Position numbers and translations under genes: made by a program | The notes under the pieces: generated by a model | The model's database searches: none | Told to the model about the DNA's origin: nothing | The model's input: the letters and a program-made list of their open reading frames with translations, nothing else | Shown here: piece after piece, positions 24,816-33,886 of the stretch | Numbering within the stretch: position 1 is the stretch's first letter | Layout of the letters: every line of letters begins with the position of its first letter | From: Candidatus Igneacidithiobacillus taupoensis | GTDB taxonomy: Bacteria > Pseudomonadota > Gammaproteobacteria > Acidithiobacillales > Acidithiobacillaceae | Length of the DNA stretch: 51,722 nucleotides | Assembly: GCA_021375695.1 (NCBI GenBank) | Contig: JAEPKX010000009.1 | Location: 1 to 51,722 of the forward strand | Direction of reading: 5' to 3'

Positions 24816-26348
24816 TCATTGGCGGCGCCATTGGCGTAATTCCGGAAGACGCAAGAACCACAAGATGGCGAGATAAAGAAAAAAACCCATCAGCACCAGA
24901 AGCAGCAGGTGCAAAAGCCGTTGTTTCACTGACCAGGCGAGCCATTGGACAGTCTCTGCCTGCGCAAGACGCAGAACGAGTCCCATGATGAGTGCGGCCG
25001 ATGCCGTTTTGAGGAGAAAAAGTGGCCACCCTTTTTGCCGTTGGTAGTGGCCTACCTGCTGTAAGTTCCGATAGAGCAGGATAGCATTGACCAATGCTGC
25101 GAGACTGGTGGCCAGCGCCAGACCCAGCTGTTGCAATGGCCAAGCCAAGGCAACACTGACCAGGACATTGACCCCGACGCTGATCAAGGCAAAGCGCATG
25201 GGGGTACGGGTGTCCTGGCGCGCGTAAAAGGCAGGGGCCAGAACCCGGGCGGCAATAATGGGTACAATTCCCAAACCATAACCCAGGAGGCTCCTGGCGC
25301 TTTGGGCAGCGTCTCCGGCCGTATAGGCGCCGTAACGAAAGAGAGAGATCAGCAGGGGTTCTGCCAAACACAGCAGTCCAACAGTGGCTGGAAGACCCAC
25401 CAGCCAGGTCCAGCGAAGTGCCCAATCCAGTGTTTTTGGATAGTCCGGACTATTTTGGCTGGCTTGGCGGGAGAGTAAGGGGAGTACCACGGTACCCAAG
25501 GCCACGCCAAAAACGCCCAAGGGAAACTCTACCAGCCGATCGGAATAATACAAATAGGAAACTACATTGGCCCCCACCAGGGAAGCCAGAATAGTATTGA
25601 GAAAGAGATTGACTTGCGCGACCGAAGCTGAAAAGGCGGCGGGGCCCATGAGTTTGAGCACTCTGGCTACCCCCGGGTCTCCACGTCCAAGCCGCGGCCA
25701 ATGGAGCTGCCCCACCCGAGCCAAGGCAGGAATCTGAAAGAGAAGCTGGGCAATGCCGCCAAAGATCATGCCCCAGGCCACGGCAATGGCAGGTTCTTGG
25801 GAGTGCGGTGCCCAAAACAGGGCGGCGCCAATGATGCCTAGATTCAAGAAGACCGGCGTGAAGGCGGGTACTGCGAATTTCCCCAAGCTATTGAGGATGC
25901 CCCCAGACAGGGCTACCAAGGAGACCAGTAACAGGTATGGAAAGGTAATGCGGGTGAGGGTGACGGTCAGGGCAAATTTGGCGGGATCGGCCAAAAAGCC
26001 TGGGGCGAGGAGGGTGACGAAGAGGCTGGCGGCCAGGATCCCTAGGACGGTCAGGATGAGCAGGCTTAGGGTCAGCCAGCCAGTCACATCGGCAATAAAG
26101 ACGCGGGTCTCTTCTGGACTTCGCTTTTCGAGATACTCACTCAACACCGGCACGAAGGACTGGGAAAAGGCCCCCTCCCCAAAGAGTCGGCGAAAGAGAT
26201 TGGGGATGCGCTGGGCGACAAAGAAGGCATCGGCAGCCATGCCCGCGCCAAAGAGATGGGCTAGAATGACATCCCGAACAAAGCCCAGCAGGCGGGAGAC
26301 AAAGGTATTGCCCGCAACCCGGAAGACGTTGCCTAGTAAAACCGCCAT
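24816..26348 (-). CDS. murJ: Lipid II flippase MurJ
   Basis: 510 residues with 14 hydrophobic segments and the MurJ opening LLGNVFRVAGNTFVSRLLGFVRDVILAHLFGAG, then DAFFVAQRIPNLFRRLFGEGAFSQSFVPVL. It moves lipid II across the inner membrane for peptidoglycan synthesis. I chose ATG 26348 (MAVLLGN), the family N-terminus; an extension to TTG 26402 would overlap the PilZ-TPR stop and adds residues not seen in the family. First gene of the murJ-ribF-ileS-lspA group. Confidence 0.96.
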   Translation of the reverse strand: MAVLLGNVFRVAGNTFVSRLLGFVRDVILAHLFGAGMAADAFFVAQRIPNLFRRLFGEGAFSQSFVPVLSEYLEKRSPEETRVFIADVTGWLTLSLLILTVLGILAASLFVTLLAPGFLADPAKFALTVTLTRITFPYLLLVSLVALSGGILNSLGKFAVPAFTPVFLNLGIIGAALFWAPHSQEPAIAVAWGMIFGGIAQLLFQIPALARVGQLHWPRLGRGDPGVARVLKLMGPAAFSASVAQVNLFLNTILASLVGANVVSYLYYSDRLVEFPLGVFGVALGTVVLPLLSRQASQNSPDYPKTLDWALRWTWLVGLPATVGLLCLAEPLLISLFRYGAYTAGDAAQSARSLLGYGLGIVPIIAARVLAPAFYARQDTRTPMRFALISVGVNVLVSVALAWPLQQLGLALATSLAALVNAILLYRNLQQVGHYQRQKGWPLFLLKTASAALIMGLVLRLAQAETVQWLAWSVKQRLLHLLLLVLMGFFLYLAILWFLRLPELRQWRRQ

Positions 26349-26391
26349 GGAAAATGATGGGATTACGTGCGCTGGGGCAAGGCAAGATCCA

Positions 26392-28833
26392 TCAGGCGGC
26401 AAGGACCTGCTGGGCTTGATCCATGGCGGCTAAAGCTGCCTGATGGTCCCCCAGGGCACGGTAGACCTTGCCGGTGAAGAGAATGGCTGATCCCAGTAAG
26501 TCTCGCATTTCCAGGGAGAAAGCATTACCAAGTTGCTGCGCAAGAGAGCGCAAAATGGCAATGGCAGATTCCGCCTCCCGCAGGGCATGGGGAGCGTTTC
26601 CTTGCGCCATGGTAATTTCTGCCTCCAGGTGGTGCAGGGTGGCGAGACGATGTTGGATAGCAGGTGGCAACGCCTCTCCATGCTGGTTTTGCAGGCGCTC
26701 CAAGATGGTACGAGCCTGTTCCAGGGCTTGTTGGGCTTGGGGAATTCTTTCTAGCCCCCACAGCTGTGCAGCTACTTGCAGATGCGCAGCAGCCAGTTGG
26801 TTCCACTGACTGACCGTAAATTGCTCACCCAGGCGTTGTTGGATGGCAAGCCAGGTTTCAAGACCTTGGGAAGTGAGGGTTTCCGCTTCTTCTTCTCGAC
26901 CCATTTGGAAGTAAATACTAGCCTTTTGCAGGAGGCTTACGGCCTTGCTGGTTTCGGGTGACCAGCGTACTGCATCGGGTACTCGCTCCAGGGCAAGATG
27001 GCTATACTCTAAAGCTGATTCAATGGATTGGAGGGATTCGACATATTGCCCCTCCTGCTCGTACAAGCGACTCTGACACAAGGCCAGACGGGCACGTAGA
27101 TTCAATGTATCTGGTGCTTCATTTTCTTTGCCCAGGCGTTCCCCGATGGTATCCAGGATTTCTTGGGCGCGATGATAGTCCTGAATGGCTTCGGACATCG
27201 ACCGATCGCCTTGTAGGATTGCACGAAGCAAAAATGCTTGTGCCAGTTCTCGGCCTAGATGCGGCCGCCGTAAGGCTCCTCCCTGCCATGCAGGCTCCAG
27301 AAGCGCAATGCTCTGGTTCACAGCCTGGATTGCCTGGCTATCACCCAGCGCAAAGAGGGCATTGGCGCGGCCCAGATGGCAACGGGCCTGAAAATCCAGG
27401 AGCCGGGGAAGTTTAGCATCTGCGCCTGGTAATTCCTTGAGCATTTGCAAGGCCTCGTCAAATCCATGCAGGGCCTCCAGAGCGCGATCGGTTTCCGCCA
27501 GAATTTCGGCTCGACTACAGAGTAATTCGGCATGATCCAGAAGGATCCGCCAACGATGCTCTGCACGGGGTGGGGCAAAGGTAGGGGTAGGGATCTCGTT
27601 GGTGGATGGATTTGGCAAGATTTCTTCGGACATGTGGGGCTCCGGGGATGGTTTCGGATCAATCGAAGGAAGTTGTTGAGGCGAATCCTGTATGAGCGAC
27701 TCTGACTTTGCAAGGGGGAAGGTCAAATCCGGTGGCTGGTGAGCAAGCAGCTGTTTTTCCTCTTTTACCTCGGCAGTGTTCTCGCCTGTGCTCGCCATGG
27801 ATAAGGACTCGGCTAACGGCATGTAATCCACCTCTTCCCGCATCGTCCCGAAGGAGATTGGTGGCGTCTGCTCCTGGATCGAAGGGGAATCCATTTCCTT
27901 CTTTTCCGGTGTTGGACTTTCGGGCAGGGCAAAGTTGGGTTGATAGGGCAAAGCAAGATTAAGAATCGTAGAGATTTGCACCGAGTCGACACTCGCAGCA
28001 AGCTCATTACGCGAAGGCTGTTCTGCTAAAGCCGTATCCTGGGGCACAGCCAGGAATGCCTCCTGGGAGCCTGGAGATTGGCTTGGGAGTGATCTCGGAA
28101 GGAGGAGAGAGGATGCCCCGGATAGGGTATGTAGTATATGTTGCAACGAATGCCGTTGTCCCCTCGTCAAGAGTAAACGGGCTGCAAAAAAAAGGCGATA
28201 GTTACGGTGAATCTGGTTCTCCCGACGAACCACTAGCGCCGTACTTTCGAATTGGGGATATCTGGGGATCCGGATCTCCAGCAGGACCATTTCGCCAATG
28301 CCAAGATCGGTTTCAGCGAGAAGAAAACTCGCTCCCGAAGAGCTGATATCGTGGAGTTTGCCCAGCAACGCTGCTTGGTTATTGCGCCGCAAAACGATCA
28401 CTTCACCATCGGTCTGGATGCGGTTGCGGATTCTTTTTTTCCGCCAATTCACCACCTTGGGTCGAGCAAAAAGAAATGCATCAGAATTCTTCTCCAGGGC
28501 AATGAAATTTGCAAAAAAGCTGGAGAGAAATCCTTTGCCATCCAGACAAATCAAGCACTGTTCATATACCCTTCCCAGAGCAGTTTCCTGCGGAAGAAAA
28601 CGAAGAGATTCACCCTCGCAACCATCAAAGAGGAATAAACTGCCCTCGTCGTCTTCATCAGCAGAAAAGATGATACTGCTGTTGCCCTGGTCAGCGCAGA
28701 GATCCATGGGATCACGAAAACCGGCTGGCGAAAAATCATTAATCAGGAGCTGATGATATAGTCCCAACTCCAGGGACGAACGAGCAGGAAGAACGCTTCG
28801 TAACTCCAGGAAGTCGCCAGGGCGAATGGTCAT
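26392..28833 (-). CDS. PilZ-domain protein with C-terminal TPR-like repeats
   Basis: 813 residues, no signal peptide. An N-terminal domain (1-125) resembles the PilZN/YcgR-type front module. A PilZ domain at about 130-250 has both c-di-GMP binding parts: RIRNR (Arg134 and Arg138) and DISSSG (162-167). A Ser/Pro/Glu-rich linker with low complexity spans about 250-440. The C-terminal half (about 440-810) is alpha-helical with Ala/Leu/Gln TPR-like repeats. It is likely a cytosolic c-di-GMP effector that uses its TPR part to bind a partner. The partner is unknown; there are no motility or cellulose genes nearby. murJ lies directly downstream. Confidence 0.82.
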   Translation of the reverse strand: MTIRPGDFLELRSVLPARSSLELGLYHQLLINDFSPAGFRDPMDLCADQGNSSIIFSADEDDEGSLFLFDGCEGESLRFLPQETALGRVYEQCLICLDGKGFLSSFFANFIALEKNSDAFLFARPKVVNWRKKRIRNRIQTDGEVIVLRRNNQAALLGKLHDISSSGASFLLAETDLGIGEMVLLEIRIPRYPQFESTALVVRRENQIHRNYRLFFAARLLLTRGQRHSLQHILHTLSGASSLLLPRSLPSQSPGSQEAFLAVPQDTALAEQPSRNELAASVDSVQISTILNLALPYQPNFALPESPTPEKKEMDSPSIQEQTPPISFGTMREEVDYMPLAESLSMASTGENTAEVKEEKQLLAHQPPDLTFPLAKSESLIQDSPQQLPSIDPKPSPEPHMSEEILPNPSTNEIPTPTFAPPRAEHRWRILLDHAELLCSRAEILAETDRALEALHGFDEALQMLKELPGADAKLPRLLDFQARCHLGRANALFALGDSQAIQAVNQSIALLEPAWQGGALRRPHLGRELAQAFLLRAILQGDRSMSEAIQDYHRAQEILDTIGERLGKENEAPDTLNLRARLALCQSRLYEQEGQYVESLQSIESALEYSHLALERVPDAVRWSPETSKAVSLLQKASIYFQMGREEEAETLTSQGLETWLAIQQRLGEQFTVSQWNQLAAAHLQVAAQLWGLERIPQAQQALEQARTILERLQNQHGEALPPAIQHRLATLHHLEAEITMAQGNAPHALREAESAIAILRSLAQQLGNAFSLEMRDLLGSAILFTGKVYRALGDHQAALAAMDQAQQVLAA

Positions 28834-28951
28834 AAATTGGCAGCTTCCTTCCTAATTACACCAAAACATGTTGTGAATGTACCATAAACCAAGAGGTTGC
28901 CAAAGCCAATCCGGGTGCTGGGACCTTGTCTGAGATTGTGGATTCCAGGTT

Positions 28952-30886
28952 TCAAGAGAGCTGCCAATAGCCAAGGGCATTGACCACTGTGCCATGCAGT
29001 AGCAACTGATAGACGATCATATTGGCGAGTACGGCAAGGACATAGTCGCGGGTTTGCTGATAGGGAATATTGGCTGCAAAGATGGCTCCGGCCCAGGGCC
29101 CAGCACCTTGCGGAATTTGTTGCAACCACTTGCGGACAGCGTTGGGACCTGCATTATAGGCTGCTGCCACCAACAAGGGGGATGGGCCCAGACGCTGCTG
29201 GAGGTGGGCAAGATACGCACTGCCAATCTGAATATTTCCAGCTACGCTCTGGGGATCAGCCCCAGCAGCCTGGGGTAGATGACGCACGACCCAATTGGCC
29301 GTGGCTGGCATGATCTGCATTATTCCTTGTGCACCAGCCGAAGACAGAATCTTGGGGGCAAAGCCTGATTCCTGGCGCATGACGCCGGCAAGCAACGCGA
29401 TGGGAAGATCGTTTTCTTGCGCCGCGCTTTCAATGTAATCCCGGTAGGGTAACACGTAACCCTGCCGCCAATCGGCATTCTGGGCAATCGCCGTGCTTGC
29501 ATTGATACTCAAGAGCCAGGCCTGCTCCTGTGCGGCACGGGTTGCCAGACTTTGGATGAATTGCGGGGCTCTATCTTTTGCCAGCAAGTGGCGCCATTCC
29601 CAAAGGGCATCAAAATACAGACCAAGCCGGTAGAGGGTAATGGCTCGCTGAAAGCTGGATAGTGTACTGATATCAGAAGAGAATGTGGATGATGAAGCAG
29701 GAAGGGTTGTCCCTGCTGGGAGCTGGACAGGTTTGCCCAATGCTGCCAGGGCAAGCTGCCCATAGGCATCAAAAGGCGAAGAAATTTCCTGCCAGATCCT
29801 CTCGGCCTTGGAGAAATTACCTTGTTGTTGCAAGGCAAGCGCCTGCCAGAACCGCCAGCGCGATAATTGTTGTTCTGCTGCTGGAAGTCGAGCAAAGGCA
29901 GCTAGGACCAGGGCCCAGTTATGCTCGAGGAGGGCGCTACGCAATAGCCACTTTACAGTGTTTTCTGAGGGCGTGAGTGTAGGATCCAAGGCAAGGGCCT
30001 GTTGAAACCAGGCCATGGCTTGTGCGCTTTGGTACTGTTTGGCTGCTTGTCCAGCTGCGGTATACAGAACCCTGGCTTGCAGGCGGCGGGAAAGGGTAGA
30101 TGCTGCGGCCAGCTGAGAAACCGCCTGCGCTGGCGTCGTCCACGCCATTTGCAAGTAGGCTAGTGCGGTCAGCTCGTGGGAATGTTTGTCATTTCCCTGT
30201 TGTAACCAGGCTTGGGGATGGTCGAGAACCGACGGAAGCTGGATAGAGTCTGGGAAAGGAAGATAGGATGCAAAGTTCTTCGCATGTTGCGCAGCTCCCT
30301 CCTCAACCATGGTGCGGAGTTTTTCCCAAAGTTCGTTGGTCGGGATGGTTCCGGCTGCCAGAGCCTGGCGCGCCATTTGATTGCAGGCTTGATTGTCGGG
30401 GGAGGCGGTTAGCCAGAGCCTGCTCGCTTCATCTGCCATAGCCAGAGCCGGAACCATTGCTGCATAGCAGCGAGCACTGCGGTTTTCCGGTGCTGGCCCG
30501 GCAAGATAGACCTGCTGGAAGTGGGTCCAGTCCTGGCGTTTGCCCAGTTCCAGCAGCCACTGGCGGCGGAGTAATTCGTAGGCCGCGCCATGGGGGAATT
30601 GTTCTGAGAATTGTTGGAATTGTTTGGGCTTAAGCTGTTGCAGACGGGGTTGTAGACTCCAATAGGCGACCCAGGGGCCCATCGTCGTGGATGCCAGGGC
30701 AGGGAGTGCGGCTGCTGCCGGTCGATAATTTCCCTGGGCAAAGCCATTGGCAGCTTGCTGCAGGAGTTCTTGCTGGGCGGGAGAAAAATTTTCGGCATGA
30801 CCAGGATCGGAGTGCATCCCCAGCCAGAAGATGGAACCCAGAAGGAAAATGCCCAGGGAGCTTATTTTTGTTTGAGATGCAGCCAT
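28952..30886 (-). CDS. slt: Soluble lytic murein transglycosylase (Slt70 type)
   Basis: 644 residues. An N-terminal signal (ISSLGIFLLGSIFWLGM, cleavage near GHAEN) sends it to the periplasm. A helical superhelix (AQ/LQ-rich, residues 30-440) precedes the goose-lysozyme-like catalytic domain with ALLAGVMRQESGFAPKILSSAGAQGIMQIMPATA (catalytic Glu in RQESGF), then AAYNAGPNAVRKWLQQIP. It cuts glycan strands to 1,6-anhydro ends in peptidoglycan turnover. Its start overlaps the small gene upstream by 25 bases. Confidence 0.93.
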   Translation of the reverse strand: MAASQTKISSLGIFLLGSIFWLGMHSDPGHAENFSPAQQELLQQAANGFAQGNYRPAAAALPALASTTMGPWVAYWSLQPRLQQLKPKQFQQFSEQFPHGAAYELLRRQWLLELGKRQDWTHFQQVYLAGPAPENRSARCYAAMVPALAMADEASRLWLTASPDNQACNQMARQALAAGTIPTNELWEKLRTMVEEGAAQHAKNFASYLPFPDSIQLPSVLDHPQAWLQQGNDKHSHELTALAYLQMAWTTPAQAVSQLAAASTLSRRLQARVLYTAAGQAAKQYQSAQAMAWFQQALALDPTLTPSENTVKWLLRSALLEHNWALVLAAFARLPAAEQQLSRWRFWQALALQQQGNFSKAERIWQEISSPFDAYGQLALAALGKPVQLPAGTTLPASSSTFSSDISTLSSFQRAITLYRLGLYFDALWEWRHLLAKDRAPQFIQSLATRAAQEQAWLLSINASTAIAQNADWRQGYVLPYRDYIESAAQENDLPIALLAGVMRQESGFAPKILSSAGAQGIMQIMPATANWVVRHLPQAAGADPQSVAGNIQIGSAYLAHLQQRLGPSPLLVAAAYNAGPNAVRKWLQQIPQGAGPWAGAIFAANIPYQQTRDYVLAVLANMIVYQLLLHGTVVNALGYWQLS

Positions 30887-31230
30887 CGACCGAGATGCTT
30901 GCTTAAAGATTCCTTTCTTCTGGGATGATCATTGGCCAAAGGTCCCACATGGAGATTGAGAGGCTCGCAATGATCCTTGCCATGACAAATAACGCCATGG
31001 GATTCGCAGTTGTTGCCAGCCTGCTGTAAAATGGAAACCATTTTCTCTTCGGCTTCGGCGCCGCAGCGGCCATCATACTGAATCAGGGCAAGGGCCTTTT
31101 CCGGCAAGTAATCTACATGACCACCCATCTGCTCGAATTCTCGTAATTTCTCACGAGCCTCAAGGGTGACTCCATGCAATGCGCCGCTGATGATAAAGCG
31201 GCTGGGACGCTGACTGTTGTTGGAGTTCAT
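30862..31230 (-). CDS. Hypothetical 122-residue Cys/His-containing protein
   Basis: 122 residues, cytosolic, no family recognised. It has an FIISGALHGVTLEAREKLREFEQMGG segment and a cluster NCESHGVICHGKDHCEPLNLH (four... three Cys with His, residues about 74-92) that could bind a metal, plus a basic C-terminus (HPRRKESLSKHLGRWLHLKQK). ATG 31230 follows GAGGA at the right distance; the longer frame from 31416 lies in the metal ABC permease region. It overlaps slt by 25 bases, so it may be co-transcribed with it. Confidence 0.6.
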   Translation of the reverse strand: MNSNNSQRPSRFIISGALHGVTLEAREKLREFEQMGGHVDYLPEKALALIQYDGRCGAEAEEKMVSILQQAGNNCESHGVICHGKDHCEPLNLHVGPLANDHPRRKESLSKHLGRWLHLKQK

Positions 31231-31327
31231 GAGATCCTCACTTAACCTCCTGATTTCTGGCTGTGGGAAAGAATGATGCCACTGAGGGCAGGGGGAGGGA
31301 AGGGTTTCGGAATCTTTACAGCTTCCT

Positions 31328-32098
31328 TTACCACCGCCGGCTTGACAAAAAGAGCCCAGCTCCCAGGGTGCCAATGAAAAACCCCAAGGGCCAATTGGAC
31401 CAATAGGATAAAGCAAGGGCGGACCACACCAGGATTTCCGCCAGCAACATGGACAGGAGCCATGCTGCCAAAGGGCGTGCCAGTAAACGTTGTGCGGCTG
31501 CGGCAGGGCTCACGAGCAAGGTAAAGACCAGCAGTGTTCCCACCAGAGGCACGGCTGCAGCGCACACAATGGCTAGGAGCAGCAGAAAGAACCAATCCAT
31601 CCGATCCATGGGAATGGCGGCGGCACTTGCCAGGGCTGGACTACTGGACTGGAGCAACAACGGTCGAAATTGCCAGAGCAGGAGAAGCAAGAGCAGTACA
31701 CAGAGAACAGCGAGGGGTTGGAGGCTTTGGGCCGGGATCGCCCAGGCCTCTCCAAAAAGCAACCCATAGACCCGCGCCGCGTATTCTCTCCCCAGGCTCA
31801 GCAACAAACCGCCCAGCGCCAAAAAAGAGCTAAGCAAGAGACCAATGGCAACATCTCGGCGCCCCTGTCGGCTAAACAATCGGAGAAAAAGCACTCCCAG
31901 CAGCGCAAACCCCGCCAATCCCAGGAGGGGAGAAATACCGAGAAAGGTTGCCAGCGCCCCGCCAGGAAAGGCGGCCAGGGGTAAGGCGTGGGCGGCAAAG
32001 GCGTTGCGGCGAAGAATGACAAAAAATCCCAAACTACCTGCTGCAAGAGCAAGGAGACTGGCAGCCAGCCACGTATTCCAATAGAAGGTAGCAAACAT
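31328..32098 (-). CDS. Metal ABC transporter permease (ABC-3, ZnuB/SitD type)
   Basis: 256 residues, about eight hydrophobic segments, family ABC-3: LGFFVILRRNAFAAHALPLAAFPGGALATFLG opens with the motif where His lines the channel, and SPAAAAQRLLARPL follows late. It starts at ATG 32098 overlapping the upstream permease stop (TAATG). It is the second of two different permeases behind one ATPase, implying a heterodimeric channel as in Mn/Fe/Zn ABC systems. No solute-binding protein gene is in the cluster. Confidence 0.9.
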   Translation of the reverse strand: MFATFYWNTWLAASLLALAAGSLGFFVILRRNAFAAHALPLAAFPGGALATFLGISPLLGLAGFALLGVLFLRLFSRQGRRDVAIGLLLSSFLALGGLLLSLGREYAARVYGLLFGEAWAIPAQSLQPLAVLCVLLLLLLLWQFRPLLLQSSSPALASAAAIPMDRMDWFFLLLLAIVCAAAVPLVGTLLVFTLLVSPAAAAQRLLARPLAAWLLSMLLAEILVWSALALSYWSNWPLGFFIGTLGAGLFLSSRRW

Positions 32099-32958
32099 TA
32101 GCTGGATCGGACTGGGCGGGGTCGCCAATAAAGCGAAGTAAGATAGGCGAGCAGGAGGAGAACGACCACAAAAAAACTAACGGGCCAGCTGGTTCCTTGG
32201 TTGTAATAATAACTTGCAAAGGCCAGGTAGATGCCCAGCCAGACCGATCCAAGGGCGATGAGAAAGGCGTACAGGAAACATTGCCATGGGCGTCTAGCCA
32301 AGCGCAGGGCGGCGGCAGCGGGCCCGAGCAGCAGGGCCGTGGCAAGGATTACCCCAATGGATAATGCCGATAATGCCGCCGCCGTGCCCAGCAGCAATAG
32401 ATACAAGAGTTCCAGGCGGCGGACAGGAACTCCCGAGGCCTGGGCGAGTTGGGGATCGGCAGCAATGAGCAGTAATTGTCGGTAAAAAATCAAGACGAGG
32501 GCAATGGCCAAAAAAACCGTGAGAAAAATGGGAAGAAGGAGCTTGGGAGCAACGGCAAAGAGGGACCCGAACATGACATCTACCGTTGCCCCACTATATT
32601 GGGTGACGGTGACATCAAAATAGAGGAACAGGGCGGAAACGCCCAGGGTGGCACCTAGGACAACCCCCGTACTGAGATCGCGGGATTGGGCCCGACCCAG
32701 TCCCAGCCAGCCCATGACCAGGGCCGCGATCCAGGCCATCCCGAGAAAGCCCCACAGGGAGCCGATGCCCAGGAATATGGACAGGGAGCCTCCCGCACTA
32801 CTGCTATCGCCCAGGGCATGACCAGCAAAACCATGATGCCGCAGCACGGTAAAAACCCCCACGACCGCATTAAGCAGCGCCGCTACCGCACCAATCCACA
32901 GGGCAGTACGGACGGCTTCATTCTGCCAAAAGGTAAGCAGATGCAAGGGATCAGTCAT
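32098..32958 (-). CDS. Metal ABC transporter permease (ABC-3, SitC type)
   Basis: 286 residues with about eight membrane segments and the ABC-3 features FTVLRHHGFAGHALGDSSSAGGSLSIFLG, VDVMFGSLF, and GPAAAALRLARRP. The true start is ATG 32958, which overlaps the ATPase stop (ATGACTGA), the frame start at 32970 being upstream. It pairs with the following permease to make the channel. Substrate metal (Mn, Zn or Fe) cannot be told from sequence. Confidence 0.9.
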   Translation of the reverse strand: MTDPLHLLTFWQNEAVRTALWIGAVAALLNAVVGVFTVLRHHGFAGHALGDSSSAGGSLSIFLGIGSLWGFLGMAWIAALVMGWLGLGRAQSRDLSTGVVLGATLGVSALFLYFDVTVTQYSGATVDVMFGSLFAVAPKLLLPIFLTVFLAIALVLIFYRQLLLIAADPQLAQASGVPVRRLELLYLLLLGTAAALSALSIGVILATALLLGPAAAALRLARRPWQCFLYAFLIALGSVWLGIYLAFASYYYNQGTSWPVSFFVVVLLLLAYLTSLYWRPRPVRSS

Positions 32959-33769
32959 GATCGTGGGCATAACAGGGGATTTCTAAGCCCTGACGGGGAT
33001 TTTCGGGTAAGACCAACAAGCGTCCATGATGCTGGAGAACTTCGACGGGATAGCCATAGAGCTTGGTTAACACTTCCGTACGCACCACCTCCGCCACGCT
33101 GCCGGTAGCCGCACGCCCGCCAACCAGATAGACCAGTTGATCCAAAATGGGTAGCAACGGGTTCATATCGTGGGCCGTGACCACGATGCTGATCCCTTGC
33201 TCTTTGGCGAGACGACCCAACAATTGGACCAGATGATTGGCACTGGCAAAATCCAGGTTGGCCAGCGGTTCATCCAGAAGCAGCAATTTCGGTTTGCGGG
33301 CCAAAGCATGGGCAATCACGGCCCGCTGCTGTTGTCCTCCCGAAAGTCTACCCACCCGTTGATTGGCAAAGCCCTCGCCATCTACGGCATGGATCGCTTC
33401 GGCAACGGCATGGGGGTCTGGTGGGCGCCAGCGCCAAAAAGGCCGAGGAATTCCCAAATCCACCAAGTCTCGCGTGCGCAGGGGCAAATCGGGATCAAAG
33501 CTTATTTTCTGGGGCACATAGCCCAAGCGATGGAGCTGACGGGTGGCAGGTTGTCCGAGAATCTGAATCGTGCCCGATTGCAGGCTTTGGACCCCCAGGA
33601 TACTGCGCAGCAGGGTGGTTTTCCCTGCGCCGTTTTCGCCAATCAGGGCGCAAACTTGACCGCTGGCAACAGCAAAGTGGATGTCGGTGAGAATTGCCTT
33701 GGCCTCGATCCGTACCGAGACACCGGCAACCTGCAGGATTGGCAAGGAAGGAGGAGGTACGGGCGGCAT
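32951..33769 (-). CDS. Metal ABC transporter ATPase (ZnuC/SitB type)
   Basis: 272 residues. Walker A is GENGAGKTT, the signature is LSGGQQQRAVIAHAL, Walker B LLLLDEPLANLD, and the switch His is in VTAHDMNPLLP; the LGYVPQK Q-loop is typical of metal ABC ATPases. ATG 33769 (MPPVPPPSLP) is preferred; the upstream residues in the longer frame have no counterpart. A GCAAC-AAA-GTTGC dyad lies 15 bases before it. It heads the ATPase-permease-permease operon. Confidence 0.92.
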   Translation of the reverse strand: MPPVPPPSLPILQVAGVSVRIEAKAILTDIHFAVASGQVCALIGENGAGKTTLLRSILGVQSLQSGTIQILGQPATRQLHRLGYVPQKISFDPDLPLRTRDLVDLGIPRPFWRWRPPDPHAVAEAIHAVDGEGFANQRVGRLSGGQQQRAVIAHALARKPKLLLLDEPLANLDFASANHLVQLLGRLAKEQGISIVVTAHDMNPLLPILDQLVYLVGGRAATGSVAEVVRTEVLTKLYGYPVEVLQHHGRLLVLPENPRQGLEIPCYAHDHD

Positions 33770-33783
33770 CGAACCTACATTAT

Positions 33784-33796
33784 GCAACAAAGTTGC
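33784..33796. promoter_or_regulatory. Dyad upstream of the metal ABC operon (candidate metalloregulator site)
   Basis: GCAAC-AAA-GTTGC is a perfect inverted repeat, 14 bases before the ABC ATPase start and overlapping a possible -10 (CATAAT). Its position fits repression by a Zur-, Mur- or MntR-like protein, but the sequence does not settle which. Confidence 0.4.
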
Positions 33797-33886
33797 GAAA
33801 ATGTACGGGGAGAATCTTGCCTTGTCAAGGCATGGTCCGGAGCACACTCATGTTATGATAAAACTTTGCAAAAGGGAGGGGAAAGC

